A stretch of DNA of 20,149 nucleotides from Prolixibacteraceae bacterium UBA6029 (GCA_002429385.1 DIZL01000073.1:12471-32619), one strand, 5' to 3'. Positions 7,506 through 14,599 are shown, counted from the stretch's first letter. A program made the numbers and translations. The notes: a model not told the origin generated them from the sequence alone.

Positions 7506-8744
7506 TTATCCCTTTACCTTATTTAACGCATTTAACCGTTGTAAAAGTGTTGGATGAGAATAATGAAAATAAACATACACAGGATGTGGCTTTAAGTTAC
7601 TCAGATTTTTTATAGATAACTTCTTTAAGGCTGACGCCAATTCCTTGCCATCAAAATATTTAGCTGCAAATCCATCAGCCTGGTATTCATTTTTTCTGGA
7701 TAAAATATTCATTGCCAATCCCGTAATCATTGAAAGAGGTGAATACAGTATACCAAATGCAATCAATCCGATATGAAAACTGGGCGTTTTTACTCCCAGA
7801 GCAGCTGAAAGTTCAGGACTTCCAACAAACAAGGAGAATATAAACAGAACGATTCCTGTCTGCAGGACACCAAGCAGCAAACTCCAAATGACATGATGTT
7901 TTTTATAATGTCCTATCTCATGCGCCAATACGGCTACAAGTTCATTCACCGTTAAATCATTTATGAGTGTATCGTACAGGACGATCCGTTTTTTGGCTCC
8001 CAATCCGGTAAAATATGCATTCGCCTTTGTTGATCGTTTTGAACCATCGATCACATAAATATTGTCGAGTTTGAACCCAACCTTGTCAGAAAAATCTTTA
8101 ATAGCAGATTTAAGTTCTCCATCAGGAAGCGGAGTTTGCTTATTAAACAATGGAACAATCAGGTTTGAATAAAAAAGAACCATAAATACTGAAAACAGGC
8201 TGATAATAAGCCACGCATAAATCCAGAAGCTGGTGGTTGTAAGTTGATAGATGTATATGATCAGTGACAAAAGACCTCCGCCGATGATCGCTCCAATGAG
8301 GTATCCTTTCAGTTTATCGAAGATGAAAGTTTTGGGAGTTGTTTTATTGAAGCCAAATTTCTCCTCAATCACAAAGGTGTCATAAACCGAAAAGGGTGTG
8401 GTAAGCAGATCAGAGGCAAATAATAGAATCCCGAAAAACACTAATGCAACCAGAATTGGATTGGCTGTGACATAAAGAGCCAAATTATTAACCCATGCAA
8501 ACCCGGCAAGAAGAAACATCAAAAGCACGAGAATAAAGCTGAAAGTAGAACTGATTAATGAAAACCGGAAGTTAACCTTTTCATAGGCCTGTTGCTGACG
8601 GTATTTTTCATCATCAAAGATACCTTTAAGCTCCGCAGGAAGCTGATCACTCCATTGTGTGGAATTCAAATACTCCAGAAACCGCTCAAAAATAAAGTCA
8701 GCTATCAGGAGGCCAATAATGATATAAAACAAGATTTGTGACAT
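7506..8744 (-). CDS. M48 family zinc metalloprotease, Ste24/CAAX prenyl protease type
   Basis: This 412-residue integral membrane peptidase has the Ste24-type topology, with hydrophobic helices near residues 3-20, 62-83, 92-113, 145-167, 174-196, 284-305 and 323-345. The zinc site is HEIGH at 275-279, with the third ligand Glu353 in NEYQAD. The motif NAYFTGLGAKKRIVLYDTL just before it is highly conserved in Ste24 proteins. Bacteria lack CAAX prenylation, so the likely role is membrane-protein quality control or peptide clean-up at the inner membrane, as for HtpX and YhfN. A TTG three codons upstream was rejected in favour of the ATG at 8744, which begins directly with the first membrane helix. 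The gene heads an operon with cinA and the AsmA-like gene. TAACTTTG at 8761-8768 would give a very short leader of about 10 bases. Confidence 0.93.
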   Translation of the reverse strand: MSQILFYIIIGLLIADFIFERFLEYLNSTQWSDQLPAELKGIFDDEKYRQQQAYEKVNFRFSLISSTFSFILVLLMFLLAGFAWVNNLALYVTANPILVALVFFGILLFASDLLTTPFSVYDTFVIEEKFGFNKTTPKTFIFDKLKGYLIGAIIGGGLLSLIIYIYQLTTTSFWIYAWLIISLFSVFMVLFYSNLIVPLFNKQTPLPDGELKSAIKDFSDKVGFKLDNIYVIDGSKRSTKANAYFTGLGAKKRIVLYDTLINDLTVNELVAVLAHEIGHYKKHHVIWSLLLGVLQTGIVLFIFSLFVGSPELSAALGVKTPSFHIGLIAFGILYSPLSMITGLAMNILSRKNEYQADGFAAKYFDGKELASALKKLSIKNLSNLKPHPVYVYFHYSHPTLLQRLNALNKVKG

Positions 8745-8760
8745 ATTCAACAATTTATTC

Positions 8761-8768
8761 CAAAGTTA
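8761..8768 (-). promoter_or_regulatory. -7 promoter element TAACTTTG for the protease-cinA-AsmA operon
   Basis: This is a TAnnTTTG match on the minus strand, 16 bases before the chosen ATG at 8744. The predicted leader is about 10 bases, which also argues against the TTG start at 8753. No well-spaced TTG was found at -33. Confidence 0.4.
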
Positions 8769-8824
8769 GCAAAAAGGACTTCTCAATCTTCATTAAACAA
8801 ATTCTGTACCACTATAGGGTATAA

Positions 8825-9397
8825 TCAAATCAATTGAAAATCTTCAGGTCTGTTGATATTAATAAACAAGCGCGGATATTTTTGGATCAGGCTGTTGCAG
8901 TTTACAAACCTGACATTCAACCTGGAAATCAGATTCATAAGTTTATAGTCACCATTTTCAATCATCTCAATAACAACAGGCAGAATACGTTTATGATACA
9001 GACCAATCAGAGGTTCTATTCCGGAAGTATGCCCGGGAATGATACAATCATACTCGCCTTTCTCCGAAATCAGGCTTTGGATTAATTCTTCATTCACGAA
9101 TGGAACATCTACGCTTACAAGAAAATTCCATTCACTAAAGGAATGATTTAAAGAGGAATGAATTCCGGCTATTGGACCACGTCCTGAATACAAGTCGGGA
9201 ATCATTTGAACATTAAACACCGAATAATCTGCATTCTCCCCACTGATCACAATAGGATTACAAAAAGGTTCAATCAACCGGATCATACGTTTCAGCAAGG
9301 GTTCATTCTCAATTGTCAATAGTGCTTTGTCTGTTCCCATCCTGCGGCTTTTACCCCCTGCCAGGATAAATCCTGAAATATCTGATTTATCTCCCAT
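8825..9397 (-). CDS. mobA: Molybdenum cofactor guanylyltransferase
   Basis: This 190-residue nucleotidyltransferase joins GMP from GTP to molybdopterin cofactor, giving the guanine dinucleotide form used by the DMSO-reductase family of molybdoenzymes. The GTP-binding loop LAGGKSRRMGTDKA is at residues 12-25. The central Asp-containing motif SVDVPF lies near residue 95 (family form DMPF). A PDLYSGRGPIAGIHS segment matches the conserved GPLAG region. Length is normal for MobA. It is cytoplasmic and appears to be transcribed alone, with 80 bases to the next gene. No other molybdopterin gene is nearby, so its client enzyme is encoded elsewhere. Because related NTP transferases share the fold, a MocA-like activity is possible but less likely given the PF motif and length. 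Confidence 0.88.
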   Translation of the reverse strand: MGDKSDISGFILAGGKSRRMGTDKALLTIENEPLLKRMIRLIEPFCNPIVISGENADYSVFNVQMIPDLYSGRGPIAGIHSSLNHSFSEWNFLVSVDVPFVNEELIQSLISEKGEYDCIIPGHTSGIEPLIGLYHKRILPVVIEMIENGDYKLMNLISRLNVRFVNCNSLIQKYPRLFININRPEDFQLI

Positions 9398-9463
9398 TCC
9401 AAATATTAATTTCCTATTTTATAAAGATCTAAATTACACAAATTATTTACAACAAGAAGCAAT

Positions 9464-9507
9464 GAAAAAACCGGGAAAACCCATTTCTCAATGCTTTTTC
9501 CCGGTTT
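9464..9507 (-). terminator. Intrinsic terminator at the end of the L,D-transpeptidase gene pair
   Basis: A perfect 12-bp stem (9468-9479 with 9496-9507, core CCGGG/CCCGG) encloses a 16-base loop. On the minus strand the stem ends in a T tract (TTTTTTC). It lies about 30 bases past the stop codon of the 274-residue membrane protein gene. Confidence 0.8.
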
Positions 9508-9536
9508 CCTTTTTCAGCCCTTTCAATATCTGGAAA

Positions 9537-10361
9537 TCATATCCGGATAGTTATTGAAGCATTTTTGGGTATGGCCCTCAGAATTGCCTTTGCTTCATTT
9601 TCCGGGATACTGATCAGAATTTCCGGTGTATAATTTGGTTTCTGGAATTTAATAATGTGCTCGAACGAACTTTTTATATTCTTCAGATCCCGCTGAAATT
9701 CAAATCCTTTACCCAATTTATATTTATTCTGTGCCTTTGTAATAGAATCAATTCCCTGAATGTTTAATTCGATATTGTGATCAAGTTTCACCGTCCAATA
9801 TATATTTTCCTTTGGTGGAGAATTTTTTCCCTTTTGCAGAGAATCTTTAGCTGTAACAATAACAACTGCCGTGTCTGCAGTTGTTGGTGCCTGAATAACT
9901 TTTAAAGGATTTTTGGCTATGGATGATTCTAAATGACGAATGGTTAAAGGACTGCCAAATATATTAAAGTAAACATTGCCGTCCATACGTTTAAAAAAGC
10001 CTGAAATAGACGATTCCTTAATTTTTGATTTCATTATTACAACGCCCTTTAATAGCAATTGAATCTCATTTTGTTCCAAATCAATGGACATTCCAATGGA
10101 ATCATCAGTAGCCATTTTTAGACGTGATTCAACCCATGCCTTGTTTTTCATCAACCCAATTAATGAAGGATTAACAGGAGTGGCACCTTGAACCTCAGTT
10201 TTGGCTGATTCCATAGTCGAGCGCACGGCACCTACAGTGAAATAAGTGTATATTCCAACAATGCCTATCAGTATTAAAAAAAACAGGATTATAAAAATCT
10301 TATAGCCATGTTTCTTTTTTTCGAACAGACTATCAAAGTTCTCAGCAGAATTATTTTTCAT
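9537..10361 (-). CDS. Membrane-anchored protein of unknown function next to an L,D-transpeptidase
   Basis: I do not recognise this 274-residue protein. It begins with about 20 charged cytoplasmic residues (FEKKKHGYK) and one strong membrane helix at residues 21-45 (IFIILFFLILIGIVGIYTYF). A periplasmic domain of about 225 residues rich in predicted beta strands follows. No cysteine or metal motif is obvious. The start ATG follows the TAA of the upstream L,D-transpeptidase with no bases between them, so the two are almost certainly co-transcribed and translationally coupled. Both have the same plan, with one N-terminal anchor and a periplasmic domain, so they may form a complex in which this protein regulates or positions the enzyme; that is an inference. 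A terminator follows. Confidence 0.8.
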   Translation of the reverse strand: MKNNSAENFDSLFEKKKHGYKIFIILFFLILIGIVGIYTYFTVGAVRSTMESAKTEVQGATPVNPSLIGLMKNKAWVESRLKMATDDSIGMSIDLEQNEIQLLLKGVVIMKSKIKESSISGFFKRMDGNVYFNIFGSPLTIRHLESSIAKNPLKVIQAPTTADTAVVIVTAKDSLQKGKNSPPKENIYWTVKLDHNIELNIQGIDSITKAQNKYKLGKGFEFQRDLKNIKSSFEHIIKFQKPNYTPEILISIPENEAKAILRAIPKNASITIRI

Positions 10362-11024
10362 TTAGTAAATATAAACTTTTGAACCAACTTCCAATGTATG
10401 GTATACCACATCTAAATCATCGTCAAGCAGACGAATACAACCATGAGTAACATTCTGCCCTATAAAACGCTTATAAATTGTTCCATGTATCATATAACCA
10501 TCTCCAAGAACAAGTTTGAATGCACCAAGAGTACCTGATTCAAAACGTGAAGCATCACCCGGGGGAGGTATCGGAAGTCCATCTTCAAGAAATGCCCAAT
10601 CGGGTTTCGCCCAAACCGGATTTGGCTGTTTGCTCTGCACATGCAATACTCCTTTTGGAGTTTTAAAAATATATACTTTTTTACTGTTAACAAATGTCAG
10701 CTTTTCGTTTTTCCCTGTAGAACACTTGCCATCGCGAATCAACTGACTCCCTTTGTATAGAAAAAAATGATTGTCTGAAGTATTGACTATGATATAAGCA
10801 CTTGTCGGAGTAAACTTATCCAATTTCACCTGAAGTTTTTCCACTTCTTTATTAAGCGACTCTTTCTGAGTTTCAGTATTGCCGGCATCAGTCTGTGTTT
10901 CACTCACACCAGGCAAAACAAATGTAGACTCCTGAAGTGCCGGAATTGCATACAATATCATAGATGCAAGAAAAATGATTCCGACAAACAGAATAGTCAA
11001 ATAAATCAAAATGGCACGAATCAT
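10362..11024 (-). CDS. L,D-transpeptidase (YkuD domain), membrane-anchored
   Basis: This 220-residue enzyme has an N-terminal membrane anchor (residues 3-27), a short charged, probably coiled-coil stalk (about 45-70), and a YkuD catalytic domain from residue 76 to the end. The active-site signature is complete: His180 in MIHGT, then GQNVTHGCIRL with His194, catalytic Cys196 and Arg198. L,D-transpeptidases form 3-3 cross-links in peptidoglycan or attach proteins to the meso-diaminopimelate of stem peptides. Length is in the normal range. It lies 84 bases after a second, larger L,D-transpeptidase gene and directly abuts the following unknown membrane protein gene (TAA then ATG). Specificity for cross-linking, protein anchoring or hydrolysis cannot be decided from sequence. 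Confidence 0.93.
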   Translation of the reverse strand: MIRAILIYLTILFVGIIFLASMILYAIPALQESTFVLPGVSETQTDAGNTETQKESLNKEVEKLQVKLDKFTPTSAYIIVNTSDNHFFLYKGSQLIRDGKCSTGKNEKLTFVNSKKVYIFKTPKGVLHVQSKQPNPVWAKPDWAFLEDGLPIPPPGDASRFESGTLGAFKLVLGDGYMIHGTIYKRFIGQNVTHGCIRLLDDDLDVVYHTLEVGSKVYIY

Positions 11025-11108
11025 AGATTTAGAATTATTAATTCAATTTATTTACTGTATAATCTTCAACAATTGTAACTATTAATTTCAAAAAATGTTT
11101 CATTTATT

Positions 11109-12242
11109 TTAAAAATCCGTTCCACTTGTGATTACCGGGAGTGGTTGTAAAGAACCAACAATGGTAACCCGGGTTCCTGGACCAACAAGACGGCATAAAT
11201 CATCAATATCATTATCCCTTAATCCCACACAACCGCTTGTCCAGTCAAAACCTTTTCCCCCGTTTCCATGGATCTCAATCAAATTCCCAATTCCGGCCCC
11301 CCTTGAAATCAATCCGTTCCTTTTATTCTGGGCAAACATTCGTCGATCTTCAGCATTTGGATAATCAAGCAACAGGGCTTTATGGTAGGCTGAATTTCCA
11401 CGATTTTTTTCATTGCAAATATGATAATTTCCTTCAGGAGTCGCCCGGTCACCATTTCTTTCTTTGTGAGCCATCCAGTTGGAACCAAACTCAGCCTGAA
11501 AACTCCGGATGGCTTTTCCCGACTGATAAACATACAATATATGTGCCACTTTATCAACCAAAATCACTTTATTTCCTCCACGGGAAGCTGCAATCGCATC
11601 ATTGGCCAGTCTGCTCCAGTTCGCATAGTCATTAAAATAATCCCTAAGCATCTTGCTGGCTGCACTATTGGCATGATTGGTATAAATCTCTGCCTTTTTA
11701 AACAGAATATCTGCATCATTAAGTTTTCCGTTGTCATGTGCAATTTTTGATTCGCTTAAAAACATTTTCGATTTATTATGCGCATCAAAAACTGATCTCG
11801 ATATAGGAAGACTTTTAAAAAGCTTATTATATAATTCTATCTTTTTGGCCAGACTAACAAATGAGGATTCAATATCCTTATTTAAAGTGCTTGATTTTTT
11901 AATCGATTCTTCTTCGGCTTCATCTGCTCTTTTTTTTGCGCGACCCGCAAAAGTGATTGCCCTGCCATAGTCGCGAAAAAGAATAAACCTTCTGTTTTGC
12001 CTTGCCCAGTTTACCATTGCCGAATCGTACATCTGGCTGGCCTCCCTGAACATTTTTTCAGAATAAATATTTGCTTCGGCTTCTTTGGCTCCACTCAAGG
12101 CTTCACGTGCAAGTCTTAAATCATCAGTCGGCACTTTCCTTTGGGATACAATAATAACGCTGATCGTTATTCCAACAAAAATGACCGATAACAATCCAAT
12201 ACCAATCCACCTAATTCTCTTTTGCTTACTTAAAACCATCAT
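11109..12242 (-). CDS. L,D-transpeptidase with N-terminal DUF4398-like helical domain
   Basis: This 377-residue protein has a membrane anchor (residues 11-32), a helical region (about 40-105) that resembles the DUF4398-type domain of the upstream lipoprotein, further helices (110-220), and a YkuD catalytic domain from residue 224. The active site reads EIHGNG (His325) and DWTSGCVGLRDND, with catalytic Cys338. It is the SGC-type variant, lacking the His before Gly-Cys that the neighbour has. An ATG 17 codons upstream (12293) is in frame but lies at the edge of the terminator of the preceding gene, and the residues it would add are encoded by the hairpin. The start at 12242 (MMVLSKQ) is therefore preferred. 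The membrane anchor with basic residues ahead of it then falls at the right place. The likely role is modifying peptidoglycan or anchoring a protein to it. Confidence 0.9.
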   Translation of the reverse strand: MMVLSKQKRIRWIGIGLLSVIFVGITISVIIVSQRKVPTDDLRLAREALSGAKEAEANIYSEKMFREASQMYDSAMVNWARQNRRFILFRDYGRAITFAGRAKKRADEAEEESIKKSSTLNKDIESSFVSLAKKIELYNKLFKSLPISRSVFDAHNKSKMFLSESKIAHDNGKLNDADILFKKAEIYTNHANSAASKMLRDYFNDYANWSRLANDAIAASRGGNKVILVDKVAHILYVYQSGKAIRSFQAEFGSNWMAHKERNGDRATPEGNYHICNEKNRGNSAYHKALLLDYPNAEDRRMFAQNKRNGLISRGAGIGNLIEIHGNGGKGFDWTSGCVGLRDNDIDDLCRLVGPGTRVTIVGSLQPLPVITSGTDF

Positions 12243-12250
12243 TTCCGTAT

Positions 12251-12284
12251 TAAAAAAATACCCGGGGGGAAAGCCCCGGGTATT
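12251..12284 (-). terminator. Strong intrinsic terminator between lipoprotein and L,D-transpeptidase genes
   Basis: An 11-bp stem (12257-12267 with 12274-12284, core ACCCGGGG/CCCCGGGT) and a 6-base loop are followed on the minus strand by seven T. It lies 27 bases after the lipoprotein stop codon and 9 bases before the transpeptidase ATG. Read-through would be needed for co-transcription, which would hold the transpeptidase far below the lipoprotein. Confidence 0.85.
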
Positions 12285-12310
12285 GTAATTCATTAACTCT
12301 TATCGAGTTA

Positions 12311-12958
12311 TTATTTCTTTGCTTTCTTTGCTACAGGAGCTTTTGCTGCTTTAGCTGCAGGAGCTTTAGCTGCGCCTTTTTTAGCAATAGCTTCGTCTAA
12401 TTCAGCTTTAATTGAAGTTGCTTTTTCTTTAGCAGCTTTAATTTTGCTGTCAGATCCAAGTAAGTCACCATTAGCAAGAAGAGCTTCAACTTCAGTTACA
12501 GTTGTTTCAGCTACAGCGTTGTCGCTTTTAATAGCTTCCAATGCTTCTTTACCTTCTTTACCTCTAGGAGCTTTTGCGATTAATGCTGTGTTTTCAGCAA
12601 CTAATGCTTTTACTTCTCCGATCATAGTTGTAACTTCAGCTTTCAATTCAACTTTACGTTTTTCAGTATTAGCTTTAGCGTCAGTTGCCATTGTGTTCAC
12701 TTTAGCTAATAAATCTTTAGCTTTTGTGTAGTTTGGAAACCATTTTGCTTTAGCAACTTCAACTTTTTCGTTAGCTGATTTCATTGAATCAACCATAGCC
12801 TGATAAGCTTCTGGTACATAAAGATCTGCACCTGCATCTTTTGTTGACTGAATAGCAGCGGTAGCTGCATCGATTTCAACTTGAGGAACTTTAGCACAAC
12901 TGCTAAATAACACTGCGATACCCATTGCTGCAATAGCAATAATTAATTTACTTTTCAT
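12311..12958 (-). CDS. Coiled-coil lipoprotein with Lys/Ala-rich C-terminus (DUF4398-like)
   Basis: This 215-residue protein has a lipoprotein signal peptide, MKSKLIIAIAAMGIAVLFSSC, with the lipidated Cys at residue 21 (lipobox FSSC). The body is almost entirely helical, with heptad-like Ala/Val/Lys/Glu patterns at residues 25-190. The first helical hairpin (about 28-95) resembles DUF4398. The last 25 residues are Ala/Lys/Pro repeats ending KKAKK. The codon set is narrow (mostly GCT/GCA, AAA, GAA), as in highly expressed genes. A TTG two codons upstream was rejected for the ATG at 12958. It probably sits in the outer membrane facing the periplasm. The lysine-rich end and the two L,D-transpeptidase genes just downstream recall Braun's lipoprotein, whose C-terminal lysine is linked to peptidoglycan. 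This is a hypothesis. Binding peptidoglycan by charge only is an alternative. Confidence 0.85.
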   Translation of the reverse strand: MKSKLIIAIAAMGIAVLFSSCAKVPQVEIDAATAAIQSTKDAGADLYVPEAYQAMVDSMKSANEKVEVAKAKWFPNYTKAKDLLAKVNTMATDAKANTEKRKVELKAEVTTMIGEVKALVAENTALIAKAPRGKEGKEALEAIKSDNAVAETTVTEVEALLANGDLLGSDSKIKAAKEKATSIKAELDEAIAKKGAAKAPAAKAAKAPVAKKAKK

Positions 12959-12999
12959 ACTCAATTTTTAATTGTGGTTTTCTCTAAAATTATTAACAA

Positions 13000-13007
13000 C
13001 AAATATA
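13000..13007 (-). promoter_or_regulatory. Candidate -7 promoter element TATATTTG for the lipoprotein gene
   Basis: This is a TAnnTTTG match on the minus strand, 41 bases before the ATG at 12958. A second copy of TATATTTG at 13050-13057 could be an alternative promoter. Neither has a well-placed TTG at -33. Confidence 0.4.
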
Positions 13008-13162
13008 ACTAAAACTTCTATAATAAATTTCTATTTTTACCGCGAAATACAAATATACTTTCAGGCAAATTTACCATTGTGACGAAGGTTTCCGGAGAAG
13101 TAACACATCTTTAAATTATTTTTTTGTTTTTTTTTGAGTTTTCTTACTTCCAACACCTATAT

Positions 13163-13738
13163 ATGGCTTTAAAAACTAAATATAAAGAAAAAACTGATGA
13201 AGAAATAGTTCATTCGATCATGAATTTAGGTAATCATGAATTGTATGAAGTCCTTTATTCCAGATATTTCAAGAAAGTAAGAGATAAATGTTTCAGCTTC
13301 TTGAAGGATAGCAAACAATCCGAAGAATTCGCAAACGATATTTTGACCAAAGCTTACGAAAAAATACCAGGGTTCAAAGGAAACTCATCCTTTTCTTCCT
13401 GGCTTTATTCGATTACTTATAATTACTGCATCGATTATTTACGGGTTAAAAAGAAATTACATTACCCCGATTGGAACAGAAGCAACGAAATCCCTGAAAT
13501 TATTGACGAGTCAGGAACAGATTTTGAAGAAGCCAGCTATGAGAACCTCCTTATTATTCTCGAAGCAATCCACCCGGAAGAAAAAGTGCTTCTCTTAATG
13601 AAATACCAGGATAATCTCCCCATCAAACAAATCGCCAAAACCTTGCGCATTAGTGAGGATGCCGTTAAGATGAGACTTAAAAGAGCCCGAACCCGCGTAA
13701 TCTATATGTATAATCAGAAATTTGCTTCGAATAATTAA
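13163..13738 (+). CDS. RNA polymerase sigma factor, ECF type
   Basis: This 191-residue protein has a sigma region 2 (about residues 25-90: LYSRYFKKVRDKCFSFL, then FKGNSSFSSWLYSITYNYCIDYLR, the core-binding and -10 recognition helices). A linker follows, then a region 4 helix-turn-helix (about 140-185: HPEEKVLLLMKYQDNLPIK, QIAKTLRISEDAVKMRLKRAR). This two-domain plan and length identify an ECF sigma factor. A TTG 13 codons upstream lies in a T-run and was rejected for the ATG at 13163. The gene is divergent from the envelope lipoprotein and shares a 204-base upstream region with it. No membrane anti-sigma factor follows, so control is not the usual FecR/anti-sigma pairing, at least locally. 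Its regulon cannot be stated from sequence; the lipoprotein is a candidate only by position. Confidence 0.93.
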   Translation: MALKTKYKEKTDEEIVHSIMNLGNHELYEVLYSRYFKKVRDKCFSFLKDSKQSEEFANDILTKAYEKIPGFKGNSSFSSWLYSITYNYCIDYLRVKKKLHYPDWNRSNEIPEIIDESGTDFEEASYENLLIILEAIHPEEKVLLLMKYQDNLPIKQIAKTLRISEDAVKMRLKRARTRVIYMYNQKFASNN

Positions 13739-13874
13739 TTGTTTTTTAAAAACGTTACTATTGAGCTGATTTACCGTCTATAGAAAAGAAGGCGGGAATA
13801 GGTGAATGCATTATTTATTTTTTCTCTCCTCCTGTCCGAAAAGCAATCTAAAGCCAGTAACTAGTTTGAGTCTC

Positions 13875-14273
13875 ATGAAAAACATTTTAACTAAAATATT
13901 AAAATTCTCTAAAGTCTCTATCCCGGCTAAGGTTAAAGCGTCATTTCTTGAAAAATTCGGAGATTCTTTAAATGTGGAATGGCTGCATACAGATGAATCA
14001 TACGAAACAATATTTTATCTTGAAGAAATCGAACATATTGCGCATTTCGACACCAACGGAAAACTGATTAATCTGAAGAAAAACCTTCCTCTTCACACCG
14101 CTCCTGCACACATTATACTAAAAGCCGCAATACATGGTGAATTAATGAATGTCATTGAAATCAGGGAAGAAGAAATTGTGGGCTATGAACTTATCGTACG
14201 TGATGAAACACTGATTCGGTTCTCTGTACTCTTAAATGAAAAAGGCGGATTAATCCAGAAAAACAAACTGTAA
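13875..14273 (+). CDS. Small PepSY-like (DUF2874-type) protein
   Basis: This is a 132-residue protein when started at the ATG at 13875. Two features recall the PepSY-like/DUF2874 fold, one at residues 15-70 (VKASFLEKFGDSLNVEWLHT, then the strand pattern YETIFYLEEIEHIAHFDTNG) and one repeated in the second half (ILKAAIHGELMNVIEI, later GYELIVRDE and IRFSVLLNEKG). Members are usually secreted, but no signal peptide is present here, so this copy appears cytoplasmic. An in-frame ATG 23 codons upstream (13806) would add a stretch with a Cys that could pass for a lipobox (FFLSSC). That longer form lacks a normal positive N-terminus, so I prefer the shorter start with low certainty. It follows the sigma factor by 136 bases on the same strand. 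Its role is unknown. Confidence 0.65.
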   Translation: MKNILTKILKFSKVSIPAKVKASFLEKFGDSLNVEWLHTDESYETIFYLEEIEHIAHFDTNGKLINLKKNLPLHTAPAHIILKAAIHGELMNVIEIREEEIVGYELIVRDETLIRFSVLLNEKGGLIQKNKL

Positions 14274-14421
14274 ACCGGTAAGAATGCCTTCGTCAAATCA
14301 CCCCTCATTCCGCGCTCCAAATCACAATCAATAAATCATTCTTCGTTTTGAACCGGATATTAATTTCCCGGTATCATAACAAAAAAAAGTTAAAAACAGC
14401 AACAAAAACGCGCACTCTCTA

Positions 14422-14453
14422 TTGCACAACTAAGAAATTTAATACTATATTTG
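14422..14453 (+). promoter_or_regulatory. Promoter of tRNA-His (TTG-N21-TATATTTG)
   Basis: TTG at 14422-14424 and TATATTTG at 14446-14453 are separated by 21 bases, matching the Bacteroidota housekeeping promoter (-33 TTG, -7 TAnnTTTG). Transcription would begin about 14 bases ahead of the mature tRNA. It is the clearest promoter in the window and supports the lineage call. Confidence 0.75.
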
Positions 14454-14473
14454 CAACCGAAAATTGAAACACG

Positions 14474-14550
14474 GTGGTTGTAGCTCAGCTGGTTAGAGCA
14501 CTGGATTGTGGTTCCAGGGGTCGTGGGTTCAAATCCCATCATCCACCCCA
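14474..14550 (+). tRNA. tRNA-His (anticodon GTG)
   Basis: The cloverleaf has D arm GCTC-AGCTGGTTA-GAGC, anticodon arm CTGGA-TTGTGGT-TCCAG with anticodon GTG, and T arm GTGGG-TTCAAAT-CCCAT. The acceptor stem GTGGTTG / CATCCAC has one U-U mismatch. An extra G at 14473 can pair with C at 14547 as the G-1:C73 identity element of tRNA-His. The CCA end is encoded at 14548-14550. Confidence 0.95.
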
Positions 14551-14555
14551 AAACA

Positions 14556-14599
14556 AAACCCAACTATTTTATCTGTAAATAGTTGGGTTTCTCTTTTTT
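14556..14599 (+). terminator. Terminator of tRNA-His, probably also serving ccsBA from the other strand
   Basis: A perfect 14-bp stem (14556-14569 with 14577-14590, core AACCCAACTA) with a 7-base loop is followed by CTCTTTTTTA on the plus strand. On the minus strand it lies 8 bases past the ccsBA stop codon and ends in TTTTGTTTTG, so it can end both converging transcripts. Confidence 0.85.

Noticed and set aside
6219..9397. A molybdenum cofactor cluster, because of mobA and the MoaB-like domain of CinA
   Set aside because: The CinA domain is a structural relative only, the Ste24-type gene separates the two, and no moa, moe or molybdoenzyme gene is present.
10516..12288. Several plus-strand open frames opposite the two transpeptidase genes
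   Set aside because: They are antisense shadows of well-supported YkuD genes, overlap each other in different frames and have no domain pattern or promoter.
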